Counted from the first letter of the stretch, positions 17,271-26,342 are shown. The stretch: 64,000 nt of DNA from Nannocystis bainbridge (GCF_028368995.1 NZ_JAQNDL010000003.1:2418001-2482000), one strand, 5' to 3'. The notes: a model not told the origin generated them from the sequence alone. Numbers and translations: made by a program.

Positions 17271-19109
17271 TCAGGCCGGCGGGAGCGCCGGCGAGGGCTC
17301 GCGCGACTTGTTCGACAGCGGCTTGTCGTTCGGGCGCGCCGGCTCGGCCTTGTCGCCGAACAGCTCGCCGAGCTGGGCGGCGTCGGCCGGCGACGGCACG
17401 AGGACCGCCTTGGGCACGCCGACGGCCAGGCTGCCGAGGTTGGGGTCGAGCTTGACGCCGATGCCGACGGCCCCGCCGATGCGGGCGAAGGCGGCCGCGC
17501 CGGTCTCGATCTTCTTCAGCCGGGCCTTGTCGGCCCGCGACTCGGCGCTGCTCAGCACCGACAGCCGCAGCAGCGCGACCGGGTCGACGCTGACGCAGAA
17601 GTGGCAGCCCTGGCTGGCGGTCCGGGCCAGGCGCAGGCCGGCGTCGCCGCCGAGCGAGGTCTTGCGGCCCTTGAGCTCGGCGCCGATGTCGCCGGCGACC
17701 TTGGTGGCGCCGGCGCCGATGGTGAACACGGCGAGGTTGCCGGTCACGAACGAGGCGGCCTCGAGCTTCTTCTTGGCGACCAGGAACGGCTCGAGATCGG
17801 CTGCCTCTTTGGCCATGTTCTTCGGGACAGGGATCGTCAGCAGGTCGCCCTTGACCGGGCCGGCCTTGGCGCCGTCGGTCTTGAGGGTGAAGCCGATCTT
17901 GGCCGACTTGTCGTCGCCGGTGAGGCTGTCGAACGCGGCGAAGCCCTTGACCAGCGCCTGCTCGATGCCGCGGATGGCCGCCCGCGCGCCGGCCTCGTCC
18001 TTGACGTTGGCGGCCAGCACGGCGGTGGCCTCGCCCTTGGGCGAGAGGTAGAGCGCGAACACGACGTCGCTCTGGACCTGGTCGAGCACAGCGTGGGCGG
18101 CGGCGACGGCGTCCTTGGCGACGACGTCGAAGGGGGCGGGGATCTGGCTCAGCGGGACGCCCTTGTCGAGGGCGCCGTGGAGGGCCTCGGGGGTGCCCCA
18201 GGGCATGGCCACGACGAGGGCGGGGCCGGCCGGGAGGACGGCCTCGAGGGCGGTCGGGGCGGTCCGCGCCGGGCCCAGCGGCGACAGGCCGAGGCGCGAG
18301 AACGGGGCCTCGGCGGCGAGCTGCAGCGCGAGGTCGCGGTCGGTGCCAGCGTCGAGCTCGAGCGAGCCGGCGGTGGCCTCGCGCAGGACCGCCTGCACCT
18401 GCCTGCGCAGGCCGGCCGGCAAGCTGTTGAGGGCGCCGGTCTCGAGCATGCCGGGCGGCAAGTCGGTGCCGCGCAGGCGCAGCCGCCGACCCTGCCCGGC
18501 CTCGCCGGCGAGCCCGGCGGCGCGCTCGAGGTCGGCGTTCGACAGCGCGAACTCGAGGGCCTTGGGCTGCTCGCGCAGCAGCACCCGCAGCTCGCCCTGG
18601 ACCAGCTCCCACAGGCCGTTGCCGAGCGGCTGCGGCCGCTGCGCCGAGGGCATGCCGTCCATGACGCCCTTGGCGCTGACGGCCGCGAGGGTGCCGGCCA
18701 GCTTGAGGTCGTTGCTGGGGTCCTGGACGTGGAAGGTGGCGTCGACGGCGAACGGGCCGGCCAGATCGAGGTTGGCCCACAGACCGGGCCCGAAGCCCAT
18801 CTGCAGCAACATCGCCTGGATCTGCGCGGCCGGATCGATCGGCTGCTTGGGGGTCCAGGCGGTGGTGGTCTGCTTGACGAGGGCCATCAGGTCGCCGGCG
18901 CCGTGGAGGCTGGCGCGCAGCTTGACCGGCTTGCCCGGCGGAGGCTTGCGCGCGGGCCGCCCGCTCTGCCCGTCGCCCGCGCCGGCGCCGTCCTCCTGCG
19001 GTTCGTCGACCACAACGACGGCGGGCGGCGGAGTCTTCTTGGCGCAGCCAAGTGTGGCAGGAGCGACGACCATGGCGATCGTCCCGAGCGCGACGCGGGC
19101 GGTGAACAT
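17271..19109 (-). CDS. large lipoprotein of unknown function
   Basis: A 612-aa protein with a signal peptide and lipobox-like end (MVVAPATLGC, Cys at about 22), then a Pro/Gly/Arg-rich linker to about residue 65, then a long mixed alpha/beta region without motifs I recognise. One CHFC pair occurs (GCHFCVSVDP, about residue 500), otherwise few cysteines. The protein is probably anchored and periplasmic. It lies 13 bp downstream of the xdhC-like gene on the same strand, so the two are probably co-transcribed, but that does not show a shared job. A degenerate repeat pair (17814, 17828) is embedded in its coding sequence. Function cannot be inferred. Confidence 0.75.
   Translation of the reverse strand: MFTARVALGTIAMVVAPATLGCAKKTPPPAVVVVDEPQEDGAGAGDGQSGRPARKPPPGKPVKLRASLHGAGDLMALVKQTTTAWTPKQPIDPAAQIQAMLLQMGFGPGLWANLDLAGPFAVDATFHVQDPSNDLKLAGTLAAVSAKGVMDGMPSAQRPQPLGNGLWELVQGELRVLLREQPKALEFALSNADLERAAGLAGEAGQGRRLRLRGTDLPPGMLETGALNSLPAGLRRQVQAVLREATAGSLELDAGTDRDLALQLAAEAPFSRLGLSPLGPARTAPTALEAVLPAGPALVVAMPWGTPEALHGALDKGVPLSQIPAPFDVVAKDAVAAAHAVLDQVQSDVVFALYLSPKGEATAVLAANVKDEAGARAAIRGIEQALVKGFAAFDSLTGDDKSAKIGFTLKTDGAKAGPVKGDLLTIPVPKNMAKEAADLEPFLVAKKKLEAASFVTGNLAVFTIGAGATKVAGDIGAELKGRKTSLGGDAGLRLARTASQGCHFCVSVDPVALLRLSVLSSAESRADKARLKKIETGAAAFARIGGAVGIGVKLDPNLGSLAVGVPKAVLVPSPADAAQLGELFGDKAEPARPNDKPLSNKSREPSPALPPA
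17812..17832. repeat. intragenic pair of 14-bp palindrome cores
   Basis: CATG at 17814 and CAGG at 17828, joined by TTCTTCGGGA, reproduce the TGTCTCTTCGGACA-like unit seen at 304 and 342, here inside the coding sequence of the large lipoprotein. The 14-bp spacing matches; chance cannot be excluded for a single pair. Confidence 0.4.
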
Positions 19110-19122
19110 CGCGCGCAGTGTA

Positions 19123-19983
19123 TCAGCGGTCGTCGCGCGCGTCGCCTTCGCGCGGTCCGCCGATCCTGGCGACCGCCTGGGGGACCACGTTCATCGGCAA
19201 GCCGGTGCCACCGTGACGGTCCGCCAGCAGCTCGGCGACGATGCTGACGGCGATCTCGGCCGGGGTGCGACCGCCCAGCGCAATTCCCACCGGCGCCCGC
19301 ACGCGCGACAGGTCGGGGGCGCCGCGGCCCAGCTCCTGCTCGCGGCGCAGGACGCGAGCGACGATCGCGTGGACTTTGCGGACGCTGCCGATCATGCCGA
19401 GGTAGCGGTGGGGGCGGCGGACCAGAGCGGCCAGCGCCCGCTCGTCGCGCGCGTGGTCGCGGGTGAGGATGACGACGTAGTCGCGCTCGCCGAGGTCGGG
19501 CACGGCGCGCTCGAGCTCGTCGACGTCGCGGGCGTGCCGCTCGGCGCCGGCGAACGCGGGGTGGTCCAGCAGCTCCTCGCGGTCGTCGACGACGACGACG
19601 CGAAAGCCGACCCCGGCGGCCACCGGGGCCACCGCCTGGGCCACGTGGCCGGCGCCGACGAGGACGAGCCGCGCTTCGGGGGCGAGATACTCCACGAACA
19701 CCTCCATGGCGCCGCCGCAACACATGCCGAGGTCGCGGACCAGGTGCGCCTTGACGACCCGCGGGCTGCCGTCGCGCAGGCAGCCGCGGCAGGCGCCCAG
19801 CACCTGCTCCTCGATCGCCCCGCCGCCGACCGTGCCGACCTGGACCCCGTCCTCGCGCAGGAGCAGACGGGCCCCCACGACCTGCGGGGCCGAACCCGAG
19901 CGGCCGATGACCGTCGCCAGGGCCGCGGGCCCACCCGTCCTCCCAGACAGGACGTCGACGACGGCACGGGCGACCGGGAGCAC
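19123..19983 (-). CDS. xdhC: XdhC/CoxI family molybdenum-hydroxylase maturation protein
   Basis: A 286-aa protein of the XdhC family, which binds molybdenum cofactor, promotes its sulfuration and delivers it to xanthine dehydrogenase-type enzymes. Seen: the N-terminal XdhC domain with LATVIGRSGSAPQVVGARLL, TVGGGAIEEQVL and the cysteine site LGMCCGGAMEVFVEYL; then a Rossmann-type C-terminal domain with LVLVGAGHVAQAVAPVAA and VVVVDDREE, and the terminal APVGIALGGRTPAEIAVSI. All parts are intact. GTG start at 19983. With the MocA-like gene at 16433 it forms a partial cofactor-maturation set; the client enzyme lies outside the window. Confidence 0.9.
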   Translation of the reverse strand: MLPVARAVVDVLSGRTGGPAALATVIGRSGSAPQVVGARLLLREDGVQVGTVGGGAIEEQVLGACRGCLRDGSPRVVKAHLVRDLGMCCGGAMEVFVEYLAPEARLVLVGAGHVAQAVAPVAAGVGFRVVVVDDREELLDHPAFAGAERHARDVDELERAVPDLGERDYVVILTRDHARDERALAALVRRPHRYLGMIGSVRKVHAIVARVLRREQELGRGAPDLSRVRAPVGIALGGRTPAEIAVSIVAELLADRHGGTGLPMNVVPQAVARIGGPREGDARDDR

Positions 19984-20051
19984 CGCCGCGAAGTGTAGCC
20001 CGGGGCTTGTTCGGGGCGCCGGGCAATTTTACAAGGTTGGCCGGACGAGAG

Positions 20052-20663
20052 ATGCGCAGGGTCGCAGCGGTCGCGCTGGTGTTCGGAGCGTGCGGTGAGC
20101 CGGAGGCGGCGCCGCGGGCGGAGCCGCCTCCCGTGCGCCCGACGATCGCCGCCTCCCCGCTGTCGATGACGCCGGACGAGCTGGCCGAGACCCGCCGCAA
20201 GGCCGGCTTCCAGGACGGCGCGACGCTCGAGGCGGAGCGCGCCGAGGCCCGCGAGCGAGTCGCCCGCAGCTACGTGCGCGCCCATCTCCCGGCGTATCGC
20301 GAGGTGGTGAAGGCGCTGCGCGGCAACCTGGCGGAGATCGAGCGCGCGGCCCGACGGTGGCTGCGTACGAGCGATCCACAGCGGGCCTACGAGCGCTGGC
20401 GCGGGGTTTCGCGACGACGGGCCGATCGCGTCGCAGGGTTGTATGCGCAGGTCGCCGACGACGGCTTCGACGGCGGTCACGCCCAACGCCTGCTGGCTGA
20501 CGCGTATCGCCGGTGGGAAGAGCTGCGGGAAGATCTCGGCGGCGAGGTCGCTGCCGACGCGCGTTTCTCCGCCCTCCTCGTCGAATTGCGGGACGCGCTG
20601 ACGGCCGTCGCACGCGTGCTCGACGAGATCGAGCACGACGAAGAACTGGCCGCAGGCCCGTGA
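20052..20663 (+). CDS. helical lipoprotein, unknown function
   Basis: A 203-aa protein starting MRRVAAVALVFGACGEPEA, a short lipoprotein signal with Cys at about 14, followed by a Pro/Ala-rich linker (residues 18-40). The rest is strongly charged and alpha-helical, rich in Arg, Glu and Ala, probably forming a helical bundle or coiled coil. No catalytic motifs. Start chosen at 20052 because the signal peptide begins there and ACGAGAG precedes it. Divergent from the xdhC-like gene. Nothing indicates its partner. Confidence 0.72.
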   Translation: MRRVAAVALVFGACGEPEAAPRAEPPPVRPTIAASPLSMTPDELAETRRKAGFQDGATLEAERAEARERVARSYVRAHLPAYREVVKALRGNLAEIERAARRWLRTSDPQRAYERWRGVSRRRADRVAGLYAQVADDGFDGGHAQRLLADAYRRWEELREDLGGEVAADARFSALLVELRDALTAVARVLDEIEHDEELAAGP

Positions 20664-20824
20664 ATTCAGGCGTCTGGCGGCGGTTTTGCGCGCGTTGCGC
20701 GAACAGCCTTCAAGATTCTGGTAATTGGCGAAGTTTTGCGGTACCTGGCTAAAGCACCGTCCACGACGACTGCCCCTCGCAAGGGGCCGTGCACTCGCCC
20801 CGCGAGGGGAAGCCAGGAGAACTC

Positions 20825-21025
20825 ATGAAGAAGACCATCGCGATCATGTTCGCCGCCATCTCGGTTGCGAGCTTCGGCTGCAACAAGAGCAAGACCGACA
20901 CCGCCAACCCGGACGAGGTCAAGACCGACGCCCCGGCGGAGACCCCCGCCGAGACGCCGGCCGAGACCCCGGCCGAGGGCACCCCGGCCGAGGGTGGCGA
21001 CGCGGCTGCTGCCCCCACCCCGTAA
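20825..21025 (+). CDS. small Thr/Glu/Pro-Ala repeat lipoprotein
   Basis: A 66-aa lipoprotein: signal MKKTIAIMFAAISVASFGC (Cys 19) and then a tail of ETPA repeats (AETPAETPAETPAEG) rich in Glu, Thr, Pro and Ala. It is acidic and presumably unstructured outside the membrane. The start at 20825 has AGGAGA (20816-20821) 3-4 bases upstream, which decides it over the in-frame ATG at 20789. Two hairpins with a T-run directly follow (21030-21105), so this is a stand-alone, probably highly expressed transcript. Small acidic lipoproteins of this sort are usually abundant envelope components; the role here is unknown. Confidence 0.82.
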   Translation: MKKTIAIMFAAISVASFGCNKSKTDTANPDEVKTDAPAETPAETPAETPAEGTPAEGGDAAAAPTP

Positions 21026-21029
21026 GCCC

Positions 21030-21105
21030 GATCTCCCTCGGGAGATCTCAGCTTGCAATTCCATGGGCCAGACTGGCACTTCGCCGGTCTGGCCCATGTT
21101 TTATT
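21030..21105 (+). terminator. double hairpin intrinsic terminator
   Basis: First hairpin: GATCTCCC (21030-21037) and GGGAGATC (21040-21047). Second: a 12-bp perfect stem (CATGGGCCAGAC at 21062-21073 with GTCTGGCCCATG at 21087-21098), extended by three inner G-C pairs and an ACTTC loop, followed by TTTTATT. This is the clearest intrinsic terminator of conventional form in the window. Confidence 0.88.
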
Positions 21106-21173
21106 CTGCAGTGTAGTGCCAGGCCCCCGGGGTCGATTTCTGCTATAGGCCCCGGACCCCCGGCCGCTCGCCC

Positions 21174-23006
21174 GTGTCGCTCGCCAACCGCTTCTTCCAA
21201 CGGTACGTCCGGCGCAACCTGCCGCAGTACGCCCTGGGCTTCGCGATGTTGGTGGCGACCAACTACGCGGTGGTGCGGATCCCGACGCTCATCGGCCACG
21301 CCCTCGACGCGCTCGGCGGCGGGCAGGCCGACGCCCTCGCCGTGGGCCGCGGGATCGCCCTCGAGCTGATGATCTGGGCGGTCGCGGTGGTGGTCGTGCG
21401 CACGCTGTCGCGCGTGCTGTTCTTCAACCCCGGGCGCGAGGTCGAGTACCGCGTCAGCGTCGACCTGTTCTCGCACCTGCTGGCGCTGCAGCGGCCGTTC
21501 TTCCTCCGCCGCAAGGTCGGCGAGTTGGTCAGCATGGCGACCAACGACACGATGTCGATCCGCCTGCTCATCGGCTTCGCCGGCCTGCAGGTGTGCAACG
21601 TCCTCGTCGCGGTGCCGCTCCACCTCGGGCAGATGCTCCTCACCGACGCCTGGCTGACGCTGTGGTGCCTGCTGCCGATCGCCGCCGGCAGCGCCTACAC
21701 GATCGCGGTGGTGCGCCGGTTCTACTCGCTGATCCGGGTCTCGTTCGAGGAGCTCGGGCGGCTGTCGGACCGGGTGCTCGAGTCATACGCCGGCATCGGC
21801 ACGGTGCGGGCCCACGGGGCCGATGCGGCGATCCTGCGCCACTTCGACGCCCGCAACCAGGCCTACCTCGACCTGCAGCTGCGGCTGTCGTCGATGCGCG
21901 CGTTCTCGATGCCGGTGCTCGGGCTGTCGGGCCAGGTGGCGGCGGCGATCGTGCTGTGGGTCGGCGGCGCGCGGGTGATCGCCGGCGAGTTGCCGGTCGG
22001 CGCGCTCGTCACGTTCACCACCCTGCTCGCCAGCCTGGTCGCGCTGCTGATGGCGGTCGCGTGGGTGCTGGCCTCGGTGTCGCGCGGGATCGTGGCGGTG
22101 AAGCGCATCGACGAGGTCGTCGCCACGCCCGACGGGCTACCTGTCCCGACGGACAGCTTGCCGCCCGGCCCGCCGCCGGCGCTCGAGCTGCGCGGCCTGA
22201 CCTTCGCCTACCCGGGCGCCGAGGCGCCGTCGCTGCAGGACATCTCGTTCGCGCTCGCGCCGGGCAAGACGCTCGGGATCTTCGGCCGCACCGGCGCCGG
22301 CAAGTCGACGCTCATCCACCTGCTGTCGCGCGTCTACACCCCGCCGGCCGGGACCGTGTTCGTCGCCGGCAAGGACGTCACGAGCTTGCCTTTGGACCAG
22401 GTCCGGGCCCAGCTCGCGGTCGTGCCGCAGGACCCGTTCCTGTTCTCGAACACGCTGCGCGACAACATCCGCCTGCGCGGCGAGCGGAGCGGGCACGTGC
22501 GCGGCGAGGACGGCGGCGGCTCGGCCTCGTCGTCGCAGCTGCGCCGCGAGGAGCCCGAGGACCCGCGGCTGCAGCAGGTGCTGCGCGCGGCCTGCCTGGT
22601 CGACGACGTGCGCTCGCTGCCCGAGGGGCTCGACACGGTGGTCGGCGAGCGCGGGGTGATGCTGTCGGGCGGCCAGCGCCAGCGGACCGCCCTGGCCCGG
22701 GCGCTGTACCGCGGGCCGGGGCTGCTGCTGCTCGACGACGTGCTGTCGGCGGTCGACCAGGGCACCGAGGTCCGGCTGGTCGCGGCCATCCGCGGGCTCC
22801 ACGACGAGGGCGGCGCCGGCCTGATGCGCGAGCCGCCGAGCACCGTGATCGTGTCGCACCGCACCAGCGTGCTCGAGCACGCCGACGAGATCCTCGTGCT
22901 CGAGCGCGGCGTGGTCGTCGAGCGCGGCACGCACGCCCAGCTGCTCGCGCACGACGGCGTCTACGCCGAGACCCACCGCCACCAGGAGGCCGCGCACCAT
23001 GGCTGA
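21174..23006 (+). CDS. ABC exporter half-transporter, degenerate-site subunit
   Basis: A 610-aa type IV (B-subfamily) exporter half: an N-terminal six-helix membrane domain (about residues 20-310) and an ATPase domain (about 335-600). ATPase motifs: Walker A GRTGAGKSTLIHLLSR, a canonical signature LSGGQRQRTALARAL, Walker B LLLLDDVLSAVD and H-loop IVSHRTS. Walker B is followed by Asp instead of the catalytic Glu, the mark of the non-hydrolysing subunit in heterodimeric exporters. Its partner is encoded next, overlapping by 8 bp. A 23-residue insert rich in Gly/Ser/Arg interrupts the ATPase domain near residue 445. GTG start at 21174. A repeat pair (22140, 22154) falls in the linker between the two domains. 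Confidence 0.93.
   Translation: MSLANRFFQRYVRRNLPQYALGFAMLVATNYAVVRIPTLIGHALDALGGGQADALAVGRGIALELMIWAVAVVVVRTLSRVLFFNPGREVEYRVSVDLFSHLLALQRPFFLRRKVGELVSMATNDTMSIRLLIGFAGLQVCNVLVAVPLHLGQMLLTDAWLTLWCLLPIAAGSAYTIAVVRRFYSLIRVSFEELGRLSDRVLESYAGIGTVRAHGADAAILRHFDARNQAYLDLQLRLSSMRAFSMPVLGLSGQVAAAIVLWVGGARVIAGELPVGALVTFTTLLASLVALLMAVAWVLASVSRGIVAVKRIDEVVATPDGLPVPTDSLPPGPPPALELRGLTFAYPGAEAPSLQDISFALAPGKTLGIFGRTGAGKSTLIHLLSRVYTPPAGTVFVAGKDVTSLPLDQVRAQLAVVPQDPFLFSNTLRDNIRLRGERSGHVRGEDGGGSASSSQLRREEPEDPRLQQVLRAACLVDDVRSLPEGLDTVVGERGVMLSGGQRQRTALARALYRGPGLLLLDDVLSAVDQGTEVRLVAAIRGLHDEGGAGLMREPPSTVIVSHRTSVLEHADEILVLERGVVVERGTHAQLLAHDGVYAETHRHQEAAHHG
22138..22158. repeat. intragenic pair of 14-bp palindrome cores
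   Basis: CCTG at 22140 and CAGC at 22154 in ACCTGTCCCGACGGACAGC form one inverted-repeat unit, located in the coding region for the loose linker DGLPVPTDSLPPG between membrane and ATPase domains. Confidence 0.5.
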
Positions 23007-24858
23007 CCCGAAGACCAGGTCGAAGGGCCGGGACGGCGCGCCGCAGGGCAGCACGTGGGCCGCGCTGCGCCGGTTCTGGCCGTACGCGCTGGCGCACAAG
23101 CGGTGGCTGTGGCTCGGCATGTGGATGATCCCGGTGGTCGCGGCGATGTCCGCCCTGCGCCCGCTGCTGGTCAAGCAGGCCGTCGACACCGACATCGCCC
23201 ACGGCGACCTGATCTCGCTGCGCGTCACCGGCATGCTGTTCCTCGCCGCGGTGATGGCCGAGTTCCTGGCCACCGCGGTCCAGGTCTACGCGCTGTCGCG
23301 GGCCGGCCACGCCACCATCACCGACCTGCGGCGCTCGATCTTCGGCCACGTGCTCAAGCTGCCGGCCCGCTTCTACGACAAGACGCCGATCGGCAACCTG
23401 CTCGCGCGCAGCACCAGCGACATCGAGGCGCTGAGCGAGACGCTCGCGTTCGGGGTGTTCACGATCCTCACCGACATCGCCGTGATCCTGTCGATCCTGG
23501 CGGCGATGTTCTTCCTCGACTGGCGGCTCACCCTGGTGTCGCTGGCCGCCGCGCCGCTGCTGTGGGTGATCGTGGTCCACTTCTCGGCCCGCCTGCGCAC
23601 GCTGCAGCTCGAGATCCGGCGCGCGCAGTCGGTCCAGAGCGGGTACCTGGCGGAGCAGCTGGCGGGCGTCACGGTGCTGCAGCTGTTCGGCCGCGAGCGG
23701 GCCGCCGTGCAGGAGTTCGAGCGGCTCGGCGACCGCTTCCTGCGCGCGGTCAAGACCGCCAACTGGTACGACGCCGGGCTCTACTCGGTGATGGACGGCG
23801 TCAGCGCGATGTGCGTGGCGCTGCTGATCTACTTCGCCGCGCCCTACCTGTTCGAGGACGTGGCCCGCAGCGGCGTGACCCTCGGCCTGCTGTTCGCGTT
23901 CATCGACTACCTGCAGCGGGTGTTCATCCCGATCCGCGAGTTCTCGGCCAAGCTCGCCACGATCCAGCGCGCGGTCGCCTCGCTCGAGCGGATCTACGGC
24001 CTCATCGACGAGCCGCCCGAGGCGCGCCTGCCCGCCGGCGCGAGCGACCCACTGCAGGGCTGGAGCGGCGGGCTGCAGGTCCGCGACCTCCGCTTCGGCT
24101 ACCGCGACGGCGGCTCCGACGTGCTCAAGGGCATCGACTTCGACATCGCCCCCGGCGAGGTCGTGGCGGTGGTCGGCCGCACCGGCTCGGGCAAGACCAG
24201 CCTCGGACGGATCTTGACCCGCACCTACGACGGCTACCGCGGCAGCGTCTCGCTGCAGGCGCCCGCGGGGTCGGTCGAGGTCCGCGACGTGGTCCCCGAC
24301 TGTCTCCGGGGACATGTCCTCATGGTCCAGCAGGACGTGTTCCTGTTCAACGACGACGTCGCGTTCAACGTCAGCCTCGGCGAGCCCGGCCTCGCCGACG
24401 AACCAGCGCGCATCGAGGCCGCGCTGCGCACGGTGCAGGCGTGGGAGTTCGTGCAGGAGCGCGGCGGGCTGTCGTTCGTGGTCGGCGAGCGCGGGCGCAA
24501 CCTGTCGGCCGGCGAGGCGCAGCTGCTGGCGTTCGCGCGAGTGGCCGCGCGCCAGCCGACGCTGCTCATCCTCGACGAGGCGACGGCGAGCGTCGACAGC
24601 ATGACCGAGCACAAGGTGCAGGCGGCGATCGAGCGGCTGCTCCGCGGGCGCAGCGTGCTGGTGATCGCGCATCGCTTGAGCACGGTGCGGCGGGCCGACA
24701 AGATCCTGGTGCTGCAAGACGGCGTGGTCGTCGAGCAGGGACCGCACGAGGTCCTGCTCGCGCGCGGCGGCGTGTACGCCGAGCTCTACCGCATGGGCTT
24801 CAAAGAGGAAGAAGACGACGGGAATAGCGGCGCGCAGCCCCCGGTTCCCGCGGCATGA
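22999..24858 (+). CDS. ABC exporter half-transporter, catalytic-Glu subunit
   Basis: A 619-aa half-transporter with six membrane helices (about residues 30-320) and an ATPase domain (about 355-595). Walker A GRTGSGKTSLGRILTR, Walker B LLILDEATASVD with the catalytic Glu, and H-loop VIAHRLST are intact, but the signature is LSAGEAQLLAFARV instead of LSGGQ. In a dimer with the upstream protein, the functional site would combine this Walker A/B with that subunit's LSGGQ, and the other site would be degenerate: exactly the YheI/YheH (BmrC/BmrD) or TM287/288 design. It overlaps the upstream gene by 8 bp and has a strong AGGAGG at 22984-22989. Substrate unknown; such pumps export drugs or lipids. 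A GGACATGTCC core (24311-24320) lies within its ATPase coding region. Confidence 0.94.
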   Translation: MADPKTRSKGRDGAPQGSTWAALRRFWPYALAHKRWLWLGMWMIPVVAAMSALRPLLVKQAVDTDIAHGDLISLRVTGMLFLAAVMAEFLATAVQVYALSRAGHATITDLRRSIFGHVLKLPARFYDKTPIGNLLARSTSDIEALSETLAFGVFTILTDIAVILSILAAMFFLDWRLTLVSLAAAPLLWVIVVHFSARLRTLQLEIRRAQSVQSGYLAEQLAGVTVLQLFGRERAAVQEFERLGDRFLRAVKTANWYDAGLYSVMDGVSAMCVALLIYFAAPYLFEDVARSGVTLGLLFAFIDYLQRVFIPIREFSAKLATIQRAVASLERIYGLIDEPPEARLPAGASDPLQGWSGGLQVRDLRFGYRDGGSDVLKGIDFDIAPGEVVAVVGRTGSGKTSLGRILTRTYDGYRGSVSLQAPAGSVEVRDVVPDCLRGHVLMVQQDVFLFNDDVAFNVSLGEPGLADEPARIEAALRTVQAWEFVQERGGLSFVVGERGRNLSAGEAQLLAFARVAARQPTLLILDEATASVDSMTEHKVQAAIERLLRGRSVLVIAHRLSTVRRADKILVLQDGVVVEQGPHEVLLARGGVYAELYRMGFKEEEDDGNSGAQPPVPAA

Positions 24859-26342
24859 GCTCATCCTCGATCCGGTCCCGACGACTCCGTTCGCCGCAGG
24901 CGCTGCTCGCCTTCCTCGGCCTGACGACGATCGGCGGCGCAGCGGTCGCACTCGGGTATCACGACCAGGCCGAAGCCGCGGACGACCCGCCCGCGGCCAC
25001 CGCCGCCAGCACGCTCTGGCGCGAGGGCAGCGGCGCGCCGGTGGTCGGCGGCGAATTCGACCCCCGCCGCAGCCTGGCCCCGCTCGTCAAGGAGCTGTCG
25101 CCCGCGGTGGTCAACATCCGCGCCTATGGCAAGCGCGCGCAGCTCGACATGCAAGGCGTCGACCCGCGCATGCTGCCGTTCCTCGAGCAATTCAATATGG
25201 GCCCGGGCGCCGAGGCGCCGCCGCAGCAGGGCATCGGCTCGGGCTTCGTGCTCACGCCCGACGGCCTGGTGGTCACCAATCACCACGTGGTCAACGGCAC
25301 CGAGCGGCTCGAGGTCAAGCTGCACGACGGCCGCATGTACAAGGGCAAGGTGCTCGGCTCCGACCCGTACACCGATATCGCCCTGGTCCAGCTCGAGGGC
25401 GCGAGCGGGCTCAAGACGGCGACGCTCGGCAACAGCACCGCGCTGTCGGTCGGCGACTGGGTGATGGCGATCGGCTCGCCGATGGGCCTCGAGCAGACGG
25501 CCACCGCCGGCATCGTCTCGGCCAAGGGCCGCGGCAGCCTCGGGCTCTACGCCAACAGCTACATCGATTTCTTGCAGACCGACGCCTCGATCGCGCCCGG
25601 CAGCAGCGGCGGGCCGCTGTTCAACATGGCGGGCGAGGTGGTGGGCATCAACACGGCGGTCGGGGGGATCGGCCGCGGGCTGGGGTTCGCGGTCCCGGTC
25701 GATCAAGCAAAGACGGTGATCCCGCAGCTCAAGGCGTCCGGCAAGGTGGTGCGCGGGTGGCTGGGGATCTCCGGCCGCGAGATCGAGCCGGCCGTGGGCC
25801 GCGCGCCAGAGGCCGGCGCGGTGGTGGGGACGGTCCAGGCGGGGACGCCGGCGGCGCAGGCGGGCCTGCGCGCGGGCGACCGGGTGACCGCGATCAACGG
25901 CCGCGACGTGCTCAACTTCAGCGACCTCCGCGGCCGCGTCGCCGACACCAAACCTGGCTCTCAGGTCATCCTGTCGGTCGACCGCGGCGGCAAGCAAGTC
26001 GACCTCAAGGCGACGATCGGCAAGCTGCCGAGCGAGGACGAGCTGCAGCGCTCGGCCCGCCGCATGAACGGCGAGCCCGGCAAGCTGTTCCCCGACGGCC
26101 AGCCGCGCCTCGGGGCCCAGGTCGAGGCCAAGGACGGGCTCCTGACGGTCCGCAGCGTGATGCCCGGGTCGCTCGCCGACGAGCTCGGCCTGCGCGAGGG
26201 CGACGTGCTGCAGACGATCAACGGCCAGAAGGTGACGCAGGTCGGCGACGTCGCCGGGGCGCTGGCGAGCGACGACGGCAAGGTGGCCGTCGAGGTGAAG
26301 CGCGGCGGCTCGACCCACTCGGCGATGATCGAGCGTCGCTGA
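24855..26342 (+). CDS. HtrA/DegP-like periplasmic serine protease
   Basis: A 495-aa Do-family protease. N-terminal signal region (ALLAFLGLTTIGGAAVALG, residues about 16-35), then the trypsin-like domain with His in TNHHVVNG, Asp in DPYTDIALVQL and the catalytic Ser in IAPGSSGGPLF (GSSGG instead of the usual GNSGG). Two PDZ domains follow, seen as RGWLGISGREI...GDRVTAINGRDV and LGAQVEAKDG...GDVLQTINGQKV. It degrades or refolds damaged envelope proteins. ATG overlaps the stop of the ABC subunit (ATGA, 4 bp), so it is translated from the same operon; an exporter coupled to a quality-control protease is an unusual pairing and may reflect shared envelope-stress control. Confidence 0.94.
   Translation: MSSSSIRSRRLRSPQALLAFLGLTTIGGAAVALGYHDQAEAADDPPAATAASTLWREGSGAPVVGGEFDPRRSLAPLVKELSPAVVNIRAYGKRAQLDMQGVDPRMLPFLEQFNMGPGAEAPPQQGIGSGFVLTPDGLVVTNHHVVNGTERLEVKLHDGRMYKGKVLGSDPYTDIALVQLEGASGLKTATLGNSTALSVGDWVMAIGSPMGLEQTATAGIVSAKGRGSLGLYANSYIDFLQTDASIAPGSSGGPLFNMAGEVVGINTAVGGIGRGLGFAVPVDQAKTVIPQLKASGKVVRGWLGISGREIEPAVGRAPEAGAVVGTVQAGTPAAQAGLRAGDRVTAINGRDVLNFSDLRGRVADTKPGSQVILSVDRGGKQVDLKATIGKLPSEDELQRSARRMNGEPGKLFPDGQPRLGAQVEAKDGLLTVRSVMPGSLADELGLREGDVLQTINGQKVTQVGDVAGALASDDGKVAVEVKRGGSTHSAMIERR

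Noticed and set aside
20725..20753. Promoter TTGGCG-17-GCTAAA for the small lipoprotein at 20825
   Set aside because: The region is AT-rich and a promoter is expected, but the boxes match the consensus poorly and would be guesswork.
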